Shown piece by piece: positions 8,610 through 19,873 of a stretch of DNA of 64,000 nt (positions within the stretch are counted from its first letter, which is position 1; the number at the start of each line of letters is the position of its first letter). The notes under the pieces were generated by a model. That model had not been told where the DNA came from and did not search any database. It saw only the letters and a program-made list of their open reading frames with translations. A program made the translations under genes and the position numbers. Source of the stretch: Anaeramoeba ignava (taxonomy: Eukaryota; Metamonada; Anaeramoebidae); the NCBI GenBank assembly GCA_028826165.1, contig JAPDFW010000086.1, positions 1 to 64,000 of the forward strand, written 5' to 3'.

Positions 8610-11324
8610 TTAAACTTTTTGATCTTCAAGTTCTTTTTCTTGTTCGACACTCTCCTTGTTTTTTGAATTTCTTCTATGTCTCTTTTTCACAAATAAGAAA
8701 ATTCCAATGAATGATCCAATAACAACAATAGGAACAGCAATTCCAACAACTATTGCTGTAGTGTGTGATGAACTTCCACTTGTTGATTGAGTTGAACATG
8801 ATAATATTGTAACTGATGTTGTTGAATTAATTCCTGAGTATTCATTAAATGAACAATTTAAATCAGATGATGAATAAACTGAAACTTCATAATATTCTCC
8901 TTGTATCAAATTTGAAACTGAATAAGATGTTGTTGAATTTGATAAACAAATTGATGTTGAATTATAAGTAAATGAATATGCTTTTAATCCACTTGATAAA
9001 ATTAATGGATTCCAATTACATTTAAATCCACAGTTTAATGAAGAACAACTTAATGAAGTGATGTTTCCTAATTTAGCTCTTGTTGAAATAATTGAACTAG
9101 GTAATCCTAAATATGGTGTTTCACAATTTAAATCAATACATCCTCGAATTGAAATATTATATTCAACATTTCCTGATATTCCACTTATTGTTCCAATTAC
9201 TTCATTTCCACTTAAATCAAGAGATGTGAATTTTTGCCAATTTGTTTCATTATCAAGTGAAATTGAATAATTATTTGAATTTGTTAATTTTGTGAAATTA
9301 AATTCAATTTCTTCAATTTTGGAAATTGTTTCATAAATTATTGGAGCTGTTAAATTATCAGTTTTAATTGAAATTGATGAAATTTCTCCACAAGTATCAT
9401 TTGAATTACATGATGATATATTGATTTGATATTCTTGATTTGGGAATTGAGCTGTGAATTGTTGATTTGTTAAAGTTGGTTGATAATTTCCAGAATCATT
9501 TTGATAAATTGATTGATAAGTAAAATTATAATAAAATGGAATTGAACAATTAATTGGTTGATTCCAAGTGCAATTAATATCTATTGAATTTGAAATTGAG
9601 CATGAAAGGTTTGAAACTTGACCAAAAATTGTTGAAATTGATGATTCAACAATTTCTCCTTTATCATCTCCTTCACATTCTTGTGTTCTACATCCACAAA
9701 TTGAAATATTATAATCACTTTCGCATTCTAAATTATTCAAAAGATAATCAAGTGAAGAATTATCAACTGAAATGAAAGATATTAAAGTTGGCTGAGATTG
9801 AATGAAATAGGAAATGTTGTAATGATCAAGATGAGCAATTCCTTCATTGATCTGTACATTTGGATAATTCCAAGTAACATTAATTGAATCAGAAGTTGAA
9901 TTTGATAAATGGAAATCTTTTACAGAATCAATTTTTGTTGTTAAATTTACAAAAGAAGAAGGTTCTCCACATTTCATTGTTGCATTATCACAAGTTCTGA
10001 TTTGAATTGAATAATATTCATTTCCAGTAATATTATCATAAAATGAAGAATTAAATAATTGGTAATAAACATTTTCATCTTCAAGAATTGGAGAATCAAT
10101 ATCAATCCAATCATATCCATAATTAATTTGATAAATCAAAGATGAAGGAAATTCAATTTTATTCCAATAACAATCAAATGATGAAAATAAAGATGAACAA
10201 TTAAGAATATTAACTTGAGGGATAGGAGAAGCTTTATAAGCAAATACTTGGTTTAAACCAGGAGCTCCAACAACAGTAAAATTTCCATCAATTGAAACAC
10301 TCAATCCAAAATATGAGTACAAACCAGCACTTAGTGTAGTTTCAAGATCCCAATCAGTTTCCTTGTATCTGTAAATAAATGTTTGATTTGCACCACAAGC
10401 CCCAATAACAACAGCATCTCCATTTCCAGAAACTGAAACACTGCTCCCCAAACGCGAACTTGAAGCTCCAGTGAAATTTTTTTCAAGATTCCAATCAGTT
10501 CCATTATATCTGTAAATAAATGCTTGATTTGAAAAATCAGTCCCAACAGCAAGAACATCACCATTTCCAGAAACAGAAACACTCCGTCCAAAAGAATCAA
10601 TTGCAGTTTGATTCAAAGAAGTTTCAAGATTCCAATCAGTTCCATTATATCTGTAAATAAATACTTGTCTCGAACCATAAGAACCAATAGCAATAGTATC
10701 TCCGTTTTGAGAAACAGAAACACTTACTCCATAACCTCCCCCTTCAGTCTCACTTAAAGTAATTTCAAGATTCCAATCAGTTCCATTATATCTGTAAACA
10801 AATGCTTTATTTGCATTACTAGCACCAACAACAATAACACTTCCATTTCCAGAAACAGAAACACTTAATCCATAATATGAAGCTGATTCATTCAAAATTT
10901 GTTCTTGATTCCAATCAGTCCCATTATATATATAAATAAATACTTGTTTTATATAATAAGCTCCAACAGCAGTAACATTTCCATCGCGAGAAACAGAAAT
11001 ACCTTTTCCATAAAATGAAAGGTCAGGCCCAATCAAAGTAGTTTCAAGATTAAAAACAGTTCCATTATATCTGTAAATAAATGCCTCATACCCAAAATAG
11101 GCTCCAACAGCAAAAACATTCCCTTTGTCACTAACTGAAACACTTCCTCCATAATTTGATAAATTTGAAGAAAACATATTTAGCAGATTCCAAAGATAAT
11201 CCCCATTAGATCCATAATATCCACTTGCTATGGGTGATGATAAAGTAATTGAACTTGATGAGATTTGTTCAGATTGAATTAAAATCAAATTGAAAAAGAA
11301 GAAAAGGAAAAAAATTGTTTTCAT
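8610..11324 (-). CDS. FG-GAP propeller type I membrane protein, copy 3 (inverted)
   Basis: The 904-residue single-exon paralogue has the same order: signal peptide, about seven FG-GAP-like blades, Cys/Asn-glycosylation stalk, one membrane helix (AIVVGIAVPIVVIGSFIG) and a basic tail ending EDQKV. The propeller is clearly diverged (blades read VSVSGNGDVLAVG rather than VSIYEDVIVIG), and the membrane helix and tail are unrelated to copies 1 and 2. The stalk in between is almost the same as theirs. That mosaic pattern suggests gene conversion of the stalk. No 5S gene is seen beside its start. Confidence 0.85.
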   Translation of the reverse strand: MKTIFFLFFFFNLILIQSEQISSSSITLSSPIASGYYGSNGDYLWNLLNMFSSNLSNYGGSVSVSDKGNVFAVGAYFGYEAFIYRYNGTVFNLETTLIGPDLSFYGKGISVSRDGNVTAVGAYYIKQVFIYIYNGTDWNQEQILNESASYYGLSVSVSGNGSVIVVGASNANKAFVYRYNGTDWNLEITLSETEGGGYGVSVSVSQNGDTIAIGSYGSRQVFIYRYNGTDWNLETSLNQTAIDSFGRSVSVSGNGDVLAVGTDFSNQAFIYRYNGTDWNLEKNFTGASSSRLGSSVSVSGNGDAVVIGACGANQTFIYRYKETDWDLETTLSAGLYSYFGLSVSIDGNFTVVGAPGLNQVFAYKASPIPQVNILNCSSLFSSFDCYWNKIEFPSSLIYQINYGYDWIDIDSPILEDENVYYQLFNSSFYDNITGNEYYSIQIRTCDNATMKCGEPSSFVNLTTKIDSVKDFHLSNSTSDSINVTWNYPNVQINEGIAHLDHYNISYFIQSQPTLISFISVDNSSLDYLLNNLECESDYNISICGCRTQECEGDDKGEIVESSISTIFGQVSNLSCSISNSIDINCTWNQPINCSIPFYYNFTYQSIYQNDSGNYQPTLTNQQFTAQFPNQEYQINISSCNSNDTCGEISSISIKTDNLTAPIIYETISKIEEIEFNFTKLTNSNNYSISLDNETNWQKFTSLDLSGNEVIGTISGISGNVEYNISIRGCIDLNCETPYLGLPSSIISTRAKLGNITSLSCSSLNCGFKCNWNPLILSSGLKAYSFTYNSTSICLSNSTTSYSVSNLIQGEYYEVSVYSSSDLNCSFNEYSGINSTTSVTILSCSTQSTSGSSSHTTAIVVGIAVPIVVIGSFIGIFLFVKKRHRRNSKNKESVEQEKELEDQKV

Positions 11325-12116
11325 TTCTATTTTAATTATTTTTAATTAATTTTCTGATCAAATTTTTTTTTTTTAATTTGGGAAAATTGAAAAAAAAAAA
11401 CAAAAATTAGAATTTTTTTTTTGCTTTTAGTTTTTAAGGAAATTTCTTTAATTCTAACTTACTTTTTTTCAATTAGTTTTTTGATTTGGATCGAATTAGA
11501 AATTGTTTTATAAAGAATAATAAATAAAAAAAATTAAATAATTGAAAATTAAATTAAAATTTATTATAAGAAAGTGTTGTTTTGTTTTTTTGGAATTTTA
11601 CTTGTTTGTTTGAGTTGAATTGAATTCAAAAAATTCAAGTAAAAAATGAAAAATTTAAAAGAAAAAAAAAAACACAAAAAAGTAAGTAAACAAAAAAAAT
11701 TTTTTTTTTCAATTTTCCCAAATTAAAAAAAAAAAATAAAACAATAAAGTGGGCAAGTTATAATTTCTCATTATTTTTTTTTTTCAAGAATTAGAGTTAA
11801 TTGGATTTAACAAAACATTTAAGAAATTTAAGATCAATTTTAACTGACTTAAATTAAAAAAAAAAACAAAGAGTTCTAAATTAAAATTTAAAATTTAAAA
11901 AATAAATAAAATTAAAATTAAAATAAATATAATTAAAAATAAAAATATAATTAAAAATAAATTGTTTTTCATTTGATTTTCATTTGTTTTTGAAGTTTCA
12001 AACAGAAAAGAAAAAAAAAAAACTGGAATTTCAAAAAAAAATTTTTTGGAAATTGAATTTCAAAAGAAAAAGAAAAAGAAAAAGAAAGCAAAAAAAAAAA
12101 AAAAAACGGAAAAAAA
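11325..12116. other. Intergenic, promoter side of FG-GAP copy 3
   Basis: A/T runs only. It includes an A-block/T-block with a GC step near 11390-11430 and A8/T9 near 11690-11710, resembling those in front of other genes here. No coding signal, tRNA or other RNA gene recognised. Confidence 0.5.
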
Positions 12117-15100
12117 TTATTTTTTGTTTTTATCCAAAAGCAAGACTTTTGGTTTCCAATCCTTTGAATCACCACCAAATTGCATTGGACCTGAACAACG
12201 ATAATGATCAACAATTCTCCAATTTTCTAATTTAGTTTGTAATTCTTTAAATGGAGCTCCATTGACATCAACACCAAAAATTTTAAGTTCAGGTTTTTCA
12301 CTGTTTTCTTTCATATGAAGTAAATCTGTTAAAGGCAATCCTAATGCCTTCCAATTTTTTGTTTCATCTGATAAATTGTTTACTACTGCCATCATTCCTG
12401 TTTGTTCGTGTAATATTAATCTTGCTGCTGTTATTCCTAATGCGTAACAATATGTTGCGTCAAAATTACTTGGAAGTGAACATCTTCCTTCATATCCAAA
12501 ATAATGTGTCATGCATTCGAAAACAACTTTAATTTTCAAAATGAATTTTTTATCCGATTTTGATTTTAATTTTTAATTTTAATTTTAATTTTAATATTAA
12601 TTTTTAATTTTAATTTTAATTTTAATTTTAATTTTATAAATTAATTTTAATTTTAATTTTATAAATTAATTTAAATTTTTATTTTAATTTTTTATCCGAT
12701 TTTAATTTTAATTTTAATTTTAATTTTGATTTTAATTTTAATTTTAATTTTAATTTTAATTTTAATTTTTATTTAATTTTAATTTTATAAATTAATTTTA
12801 ATTTTAATTTTAATTTTATAAATTAATTTTAATTTTAATTTTAATTTTAATTTTAATTTTAATTTTAATTTTAATTTTAATTTTAATTTTAAATTTTAAT
12901 TTTAATTTTAATTTAAATGAATTTTAATTTTAATTTTAATTTTAATTTTAATTTTAATTTTAATTTTAATTTTAATTTTTATTTAATTTTAATTTTAATT
13001 TTAATTTTATAAATTAATTTTAATTTTAATTTTAATTTTAATTTTAATTTTTAATTTTAATTTTAATTTTATAAATTAATTTTAATTTTGATTTTAATTT
13101 TAATTTTAATTTTATAAATTAATTTTTAATTTTGATTTTAATTTTAATTTTAATTTTATAAATTAATTTTAATTTTGATTTTAATTTTAATTTTAATTTT
13201 AATTTTAATTTTAATTTTAATTTTAATTTTAATTTTAATTTTAATTTTAATTTTGATTTTAATTTTAATTTTATAAATTAATTTTAATTTTAATTTTATA
13301 AATTAATTTTAATTTTATAAATTAATTTTAATTTTAATTTTATAAATTAATTTTAATTTTAATTTTATAAATTAATTTTAATTTTAATTTTATAAATTAA
13401 TTTTGAAAAGTACATTTTTTTGATGTGTTTGTAATATTTTTTTGTGATTCCTCATGTGAAAGTTTGTCTCTAATAGACCATTTCAACAATTTTCCTGTTT
13501 CAATCTTTGAAACTCTAACATGACCAAAAGGATCTCTATCAGTCATCAAAGTTTGAGCAATTGGTTTTGGAATTTCACTAAAAAGTTTAGCAGAAACTTC
13601 ATCATCTTTAAGTTTTTGGAGAATTTCTTCATAAGTCCATTTATCTTGTTTAGGATTTTTTTCATAAATTTCATCAATTTTGGAAATTAATCCTCTAAAA
13701 GTATGAATGTGTTGAATCAATCCTTCAGGAATAATAATAACTCCATATGATTTTCCTGCATTAAATCTGTCAATCACAAATTTTGTTAATTGTTCAATTA
13801 ATTCTACAAATCTTAACTTTTGTTTTTCAATATCTTCTCCAATTAATACATAATTTGGATGAGTTTTTAATGAGCATTCTAATGCAATGTGTGATGATGA
13901 TCTCCCCATAACTCGTATGAAATGATAGTATTTCTTTGCTGATAATGCATCTCTCATTATATTCCCAATAAATTCGGAATATACCTTACAAACAGTGTCA
14001 AAACCTTTCCAAATCAATTTTAAATTTTAATTTTATAAATGAATTTTAATTTAAATTTTATAAATGAATTTTAATTTAAATTTTATAAATGAATTTTAAT
14101 TTAAATTTTATAAATGAATTTTAATTTCAATTTTATAAATGAATTTTAATTTTAATTTTATAAATGAATTTTAATTTTATAAATGAATTTTAATTTTAAT
14201 TTTGATTTAAATTTTAATTTAAATTTTGATTTAAATTTTAATATTAATTTTAATTTTAATTTGAATTTTAATTTTAATTTTAATTTTAATTTAAATTTTA
14301 ATTTTGATTTTAATTTTAATTTTAATTTTGATTTTAATTTTAATTTGAATTTGAATTTTATAAATTAATTTTAATTTCAATTTTAATTTCAATTTTAATT
14401 TAAATTTTAATTTTAAATTTAATTTTAATTTTAATTTTAATTTTAATTTTAATTTTAATTTTAATTTTAATTTTGATTTTAATTTTAAATTTAATTTTAA
14501 TTTTAATTTTAATTTTAATTTTACCAGCTGTCATTTCAAGATATTTGCTTCGAATATCACCATCAATTGTTTTTGGGATTGCAATAACTTTTGTTTTATA
14601 CTCTTTTTAATTAGAAATTCAGAAAGTTCAGCAGCATTACAAATTGCATCATCTCCTCCAATTACAACTAATCCATCCAATTCATGAGATTTTAGAGTTT
14701 CATATGATTTTTCAAAGTCTTCATCTGTTGAGATTTTTTCTCTTGAAGTTCCTTTTTTAATGAAAGAAATTATTTTTCCGATTTTAATTTTAATTTTAAT
14801 TTTAATTTTAATTTTAATTTTAATTTTAATTTTAATTTTAATTTTAATTTTAATTTTAATTTTAATTTTAATTTTAATATTAATATTAATTTTAATTTTA
14901 ATATTAATATTAATTTTGATTTTAATTTTAATTTTAATTTTAATTTTAATTTTAATTTTAATATTAATTTTGATTTTAATTTTAATTTTAATTTTAATAT
15001 TGATTTTAATTTTAATTTTAATTTTAATTTTAATTTTAATATTGATTTTAATTTTAATTTTAATTTTAATTTTAATTTTAATTTTAATTTTAATTTTAAT

Positions 15101-16529
15101 TTTGATTTTAATTTTGATTTTAATTTTAATATTAATGTTAATTTTAATTTTAATTTTAATTTTAATTTTAATTTTAATTTAAATATCAACCTAATAAATC
15201 AAATCCTCCTTGATTAAATGATAATTGAATATCTTTTTCAACAATTTCACGATTCTTATTGTTGATAACTCCACCTAATCCATCTAAAAATCCAATAATT
15301 TTGCTTTCAGGATTTAATTTCTTGAAAAAATGGAAAACCCCAACAATTACATTATGACCTCCTGGTGCTGGGCCTCCACTAAAAACAACTCCAACCTTTT
15401 TTTAATTTTAATTTTAATTTTAATTTTAATTTCAATTTTAATTTTAATTTCAATTTTATTTTTAATTTTAATTTTAATTTTAATTTTAATTTTAATTTTA
15501 ATTTTAATTTTAATTTTAATTTTAATTTTAATTTTAATATTAATTTTAATTTTAATTTTAATTTAAATATTAATTTTAATTTTAAATTTAATTTTAATTT
15601 GAATTTTATATTTAATTTTAATTTTAATTTACTTTGAATGGTCTTTGAGTTTCAAATTTTTCAGCTTCAACAATATGTGCAACTTTTCTTCCAAAAGATT
15701 TTGGGAATTGCTTTTGGATTTGTTCTATTTTAATTTGAAATAAATATAAATTGAAATATAAATGAATTTGAATTGATATTGAATTTGAATTTTAAATTGA
15801 ATTTGAATTTGAAATTGAATTTGAATTTGAAATTGAAATTGGTATTGAATTTGAATTTGAATTTGAATTTGAATTTGAAATTGAATTTGAATTTGAATTT
15901 GAATTTGAAATTGAATTGATATTGAATTTGAATTTGAAATTGAATTTGAATTTGAAATAGAAATTGAAATTGAATTTGAATTTGAAATTGAATTTGAATT
16001 TGAAATTGAATTTGAATTTGAATTTGAAATTGAAATTTAAATTGAAATAGAAATTGAATTTGAAATTGATATTGAATTTGAAATTGATATTGAAATTGAA
16101 TTTGAATTTGAAATTGAATTTGAATTTGAATTTGAATTTGAATTTGAATTTGAAATTGAATTTGAAATTGATATTGAAATTGATATTGAATTTGAAATTG
16201 AAATTGAATTTGAATTTGAATTTGAAATTGAATTTGAATTTGAATTTGAAATTGAATTTGAAATTGAATTTGAATTTGAATTTGAATTTGAAATTGATAT
16301 TGAAATAGAAATTGAATTTTGTTATAATTATTATTTAATTTTTGTTTAGATTTGACTATTCAAAAAAAAAAAAAAAGAAAAACAAACCTATATCACCAGC
16401 AGCAGAAGTTTCTTCACCAAATTCAATTTTGGTAGGTTTATCAAATAAAAGAGAATCTGGAATCTCTGGTTTATATTGTAATCTTTCTTTTTGAAGAAGA
16501 CTATAATGATTTGGTATTTCAAAATCCAT
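12117..16529 (-). CDS. Pyrophosphate-dependent phosphofructokinase (PPi-PFK, plant beta-like)
   Basis: Catalyses reversible PPi-dependent phosphorylation of fructose 6-phosphate in cytosolic glycolysis, as in many anaerobic protists. Six exons fit by phase and homology: 16529-16388, 15724-15633, 15395-15191, 14751-14525, 14004-13414, 12526-12117; about 555 residues, normal for the long PFP class. Diagnostic motifs in order: GVVFSGGPAPGGHN (exon 3), VVIGGDDA and PKTIDGD (exon 4; the second Asp of GGDD and the Lys of PKTID mark PPi rather than ATP use), MGRSSSHIALEC (exon 5) and THYFGYEGRCSLPSNFD (exon 6). The start is the ATG giving MDFEIPNHYS. Exon 4 has one base too few in a T run at 14604-14608 (see findings). 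Introns are mostly simple-repeat arrays. Confidence 0.93.
12527..13413. repeat. PFP intron 5: AATTTT hexamer array
   Basis: 887-base intron (sense GTACTT...AAAG), almost entirely plus-strand TTTTAA/AATTTT units interrupted by a recurring TATAAATTAA variant. A TTATCCGATTTT word at both 12549 and 12688 also occurs, inverted, in the minisatellite at 31.3-34.5 kb. Confidence 0.9.
14005..15190. repeat. PFP introns 4 and 3: hexamer arrays flanking exon 4
   Basis: Intron 4 (14005-14524) starts with ~30-base repeats containing ATAAATGAATTTTAATTT and passes into AATTTT units. Intron 3 (14752-15190) is AATTTT with AATATT and GATTTT variants. Exon 4 (14525-14751) is the only unique sequence between them. 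Confidence 0.85.
15396..16387. repeat. PFP introns 2 and 1: AATTTT array and TTGAAT array
   Basis: Intron 2 (15396-15632) is an AATTTT array. Intron 1 (15725-16387) uses a different family, plus-strand GAATTT/GAAATT units, so neighbouring introns of one gene carry different arrays. Exon 2 (15633-15724) lies between. Confidence 0.85.
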
Positions 16530-17250
16530 TTGTAATTTAAATAATTCAAACAAATCAAACAAAGTTAAAAAATTTTTTTGATTTTAATTCAGAAAAATTT
16601 TTGTTTTATAAAAATTATGTTGTTGTTGTTTTTCTTATTATTTTTTTTTTTCTTTTTGGAAAAAGGAAAAAAATGAAAAAAATTTTTTTGCTTTTATTTT
16701 ATTTTATTTTTATTTTTATTATTTTTTATAACAGCTGGATTTGATCTAAATTAATAAAAAAAAACAATTATTAATCATTATTTGATTTTTTTATTTTTGC
16801 TTTTTTTTTCTCTTTTCTCATTCCACTTTTTTTATATTTAATATTCTATTTAATTTTCTATTTAAATTCCTTAATAATTTTATTTGAATTTAATTTAATT
16901 TAATTTGTATTTATTCTATTTATTCCACTTTTTTTATATTTAATATTCTATTAATATTCTTTTCAAAATCAATAATTTTATTTGAATTTATTTAATTCAT
17001 ATTTATTCTATTTATTCCACTTTTTTTATATTTAATATTCTATTTAAAATTATCCATTTTATTTGAATTTAATTAATTTATATTTATTCTATTTATTCCA
17101 CTTTTTTTATATTTAATATTCTATTTAAAATTATCAATTTTATTTGAATTTAATTAATTTATATTTATTCTATTTATTCTATTTATTCCACTTTTTTTAT
17201 ATTTAATTTTCTATTTAAAATTATCCATTTTATTTGAATTCATTCCACTT
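16530..17250. repeat. Intergenic region with ~80-100 bp repeats
   Basis: Between PFP and the ARM gene. From about 16820 to 17230 a unit containing CCACTTTTTTTATATTTAAT recurs about five times at roughly 80-100 base spacing (near 16829, 16927, 17018, 17099, 17188). An AAAAAAATTTTTTTGC block near 16677 lies ~150 bases upstream of the PFP start. No gene seen. Confidence 0.7.
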
Positions 17251-19769
17251 TTAAAAATTAGATTGAGTAAATTGTTTTAATTCTCTATCGAAAGAAGCTA
17301 TTTAATTTTAAATTTTAGTTTAAATTTAATTTTAGATTTAATTTTAAATTTAGTTTTTAATTAAGTTTTAAATTTAGTTTTAGATTTAGTTTTAAATTTA
17401 TTTTTAAATTTAAGTTTAAATTTATTTTTAAATTTAAGTTTAAATTTATTTTTAAATTTATTTTTACGATGCTTAGATAATTGTATAATCGTCCAAGTTA
17501 TAAATTCTTTTAAACTTTCATCCAAAACAGAAATCTCAAATAAAGCAGAAATTAAATTTAAAGAAATTAAATCTTCAATATTTTTTGCTAATTCAAATTG
17601 AAAAAAAAAATTTTTTTTCATTTTCATTTTCATTCCACTTTTTTTTTTTTGAAAAAATAAAATTTTACACCATGATTTTGTTGGAGGATCTGATCCATTT
17701 TCAGCTATTGATCGAATTGCAATTAATCCACTCATTACTAAGAAAGAATAAGAAGAATATAAAGACTCAACAAAAATTTGAAAACAACCTTCATTTTTAA
17801 TCGTTTTTTCCATAGATTCTATGATAATTTATTTTTTGTTGATAAGAAAATTTTTTGTTGATTTTTGATTTTTCATTTTTGATTTTTGATTTTTGATTTT
17901 TGATTTTTGATTTTTGATTTTTCATTTTTCATTTTTGATTTTTGATTTTTCATTTTTCATTTTTCATTTTTCATTTTTGGTTTTTCATTTTTCATTTTTC
18001 ATTTTTGGTTTTTGATTTTTGATTTTTGATTTTTCATTTTTGATTTTTTATTCGTTTTTTCCATAGATTCTATGATAATTTATTTTTTGTTGATTTTTGA
18101 TTTTTCATTTCAAAAAAAATAATAATACCATTTTTCAAACAACCTGAAATTGCACAAATAGAATGAGCTTTTAATTTTTCATTTTCTTTTTTGGCTTGAT
18201 TAATCAGAAAATGTATTAAATTTGATTTTAAAATTTGTTGTTCAAATTCTTTCGCTTGAAATTAAATTAAATTGAATTAGATTAAATTAGATAAACTGAA
18301 AGTAAGGAATAATATTTACATATTCTTGCACAAGTTCCAATTATAATGATGAAATCAGTAATTAAATCAGAATCTTTTTCAAATTGAGGATTTTGATTCA
18401 TTTTCAAAGCAATTTTTTCAATCATTTTTTCCTTTTCCAATTTTTCGAATAATTGATTATGTTTTGATGTTGCAACAAGCCCACGAATTGCATGAATCAA
18501 AGCAGAAAACGCTTTTTTCTGAGCAATATCAAAAAATTCAATTAGCATATTAATTAATTGAAAATCATTCGCAAGTTGTTGATTTTCCAAAGAAGAAGTT
18601 GATATTGAAAATAATAAAGAAGATCCTGAAAATATTTTTTTCTGCGAAATAGAGTTTTGATTAAAAAAATGTGTCTTGATAATCGGAATAATATTGATAT
18701 TTTTCATTAAATATTTTGATTGTTCTGGATGTTTTGAAATTATTTTTGAAATTGCTAAACACGAATCACATTGAATATTTTCATTTTCTTCCAATTTTAT
18801 TAATTCAATAAGTTTTTGGATTGAATTTGATGAAATTAATTGGGAAATCCACATATCATTTTTTTCCACAAAATCATTTAATAAACAACAAATATTTTCA
18901 AGAATTTGTAAATTGGATGAATTTAAAAATTGGAAAAATTTTGAACTGTATTTTAATTCAATTAAACGTGGAATTATTGATTCATCGCAATCAATTAAAA
19001 ATGTGAATAATTTCAAAATGGAGTTTATATTTTCTGTGTTTTTCCATTCAAATATGCTTAGACATAAATGAAGAAATTGATTTGAAATTTTTAAATTTTT
19101 TGAGAATTTTGTTTTGTTATTTTTGATCAAATTGAGTAAAAAATCTGAGCTTTCCATAAATAATGAAATATCTTTTTCCAAAGGAATTTGAGTCATGAAA
19201 TTGATTGTGAAAATTGCAATATTTAAATGGTTTTTTTCTGTTGAATTTTTTTAAATATTTTTTTTTAAATTAAAATTCAAATTCAATTTTCATTTTGTTT
19301 TTTTTTAAATTGAACCTGAAAATATAAAAGAATTTAAAAGTTTGATAATAAGATTTTTTAATTCAGAAGAAATAGAATTGATTTTTTGATTCAATAAATC
19401 TAATATTTCTTGAATTAATTGATCATTTTCTTGATTTTGTTGTTGATTTTCCAAATCTTTATTTTTTTTAACAAAAAATTTCAAAAATAAAATATTTTCT
19501 TTCTTTATAAATTGTTTTTTTTTTTTACTTTTAAATGAATCAATAATTTTTAAACAATTTTGAATTTCTTCTTCTTTTTGATTTGATTCAAGGTTATTTT
19601 TAAATTGAAGTAAAATTGGATTTTTTGATTTTTTGCCGAATTTTTTCCATAAAATTAAACTTGCAATTCCAATCACAATTCCTCCAATTACAATAACTTT
19701 AGTTTTTGAAATTGTATTATTTTCTTTATTTTCTTTATTGTCATTATTTTTATTTTCTTTTTGATTCAT
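17251..19769 (-). CDS. Membrane-anchored armadillo/HEAT-like helical repeat protein
   Basis: Six phase-consistent exons: 19769-19316, 19237-18320, 18254-18144, 17818-17669, 17587-17468, 17297-17251; ~599 residues. After a hydrophilic Asn/Lys/Glu leader comes one hydrophobic segment (residues ~25-43, VIVIGGIVIGIASLIL) followed by WKKFGKK, which looks like an N-terminal signal anchor with the bulk in the cytosol. The rest is alpha-helical with ARM-like pairs (ENICCLLNDFVEKND, QCDSCLAISKIISKHPEQSK, HAIRGLVATSKHN, MSGLIAIRSIAENG). Probably a scaffold for protein-protein contacts; target membrane and partners are unknown. Exon 4 starts at ESMEKTIKNEGC; its 5' boundary is duplicated inside the preceding intron. 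Confidence 0.72.
17824..18110. repeat. ATTTTTG heptamer array in ARM-gene intron
   Basis: GATTTTT/CATTTTT units fill the intron before exon 4. The array is bracketed by two copies of a ~45-base segment (about 17802-17850 and 18052-18095) spanning the exon 4 acceptor and first codons. Confidence 0.8.
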
Positions 19770-19873
19770 TTAATTATGAAAATGAATGAAAGAAAAAAAT
19801 GAAAAAAAAATTGAAAAAAAATTATAAAAAAATTTTTTCATTTTTTTCCTTTTGTTTTTTTTTCTTCTTCCTC

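Noticed and set aside
14760-15566. Long open frames of Ile-Leu or Lys-Leu repeats on both strands
   Set aside because: They are the AATTTT hexamer of PFP introns read in stop-free frames. Conserved PFP exons on the minus strand flank them and splice in phase.
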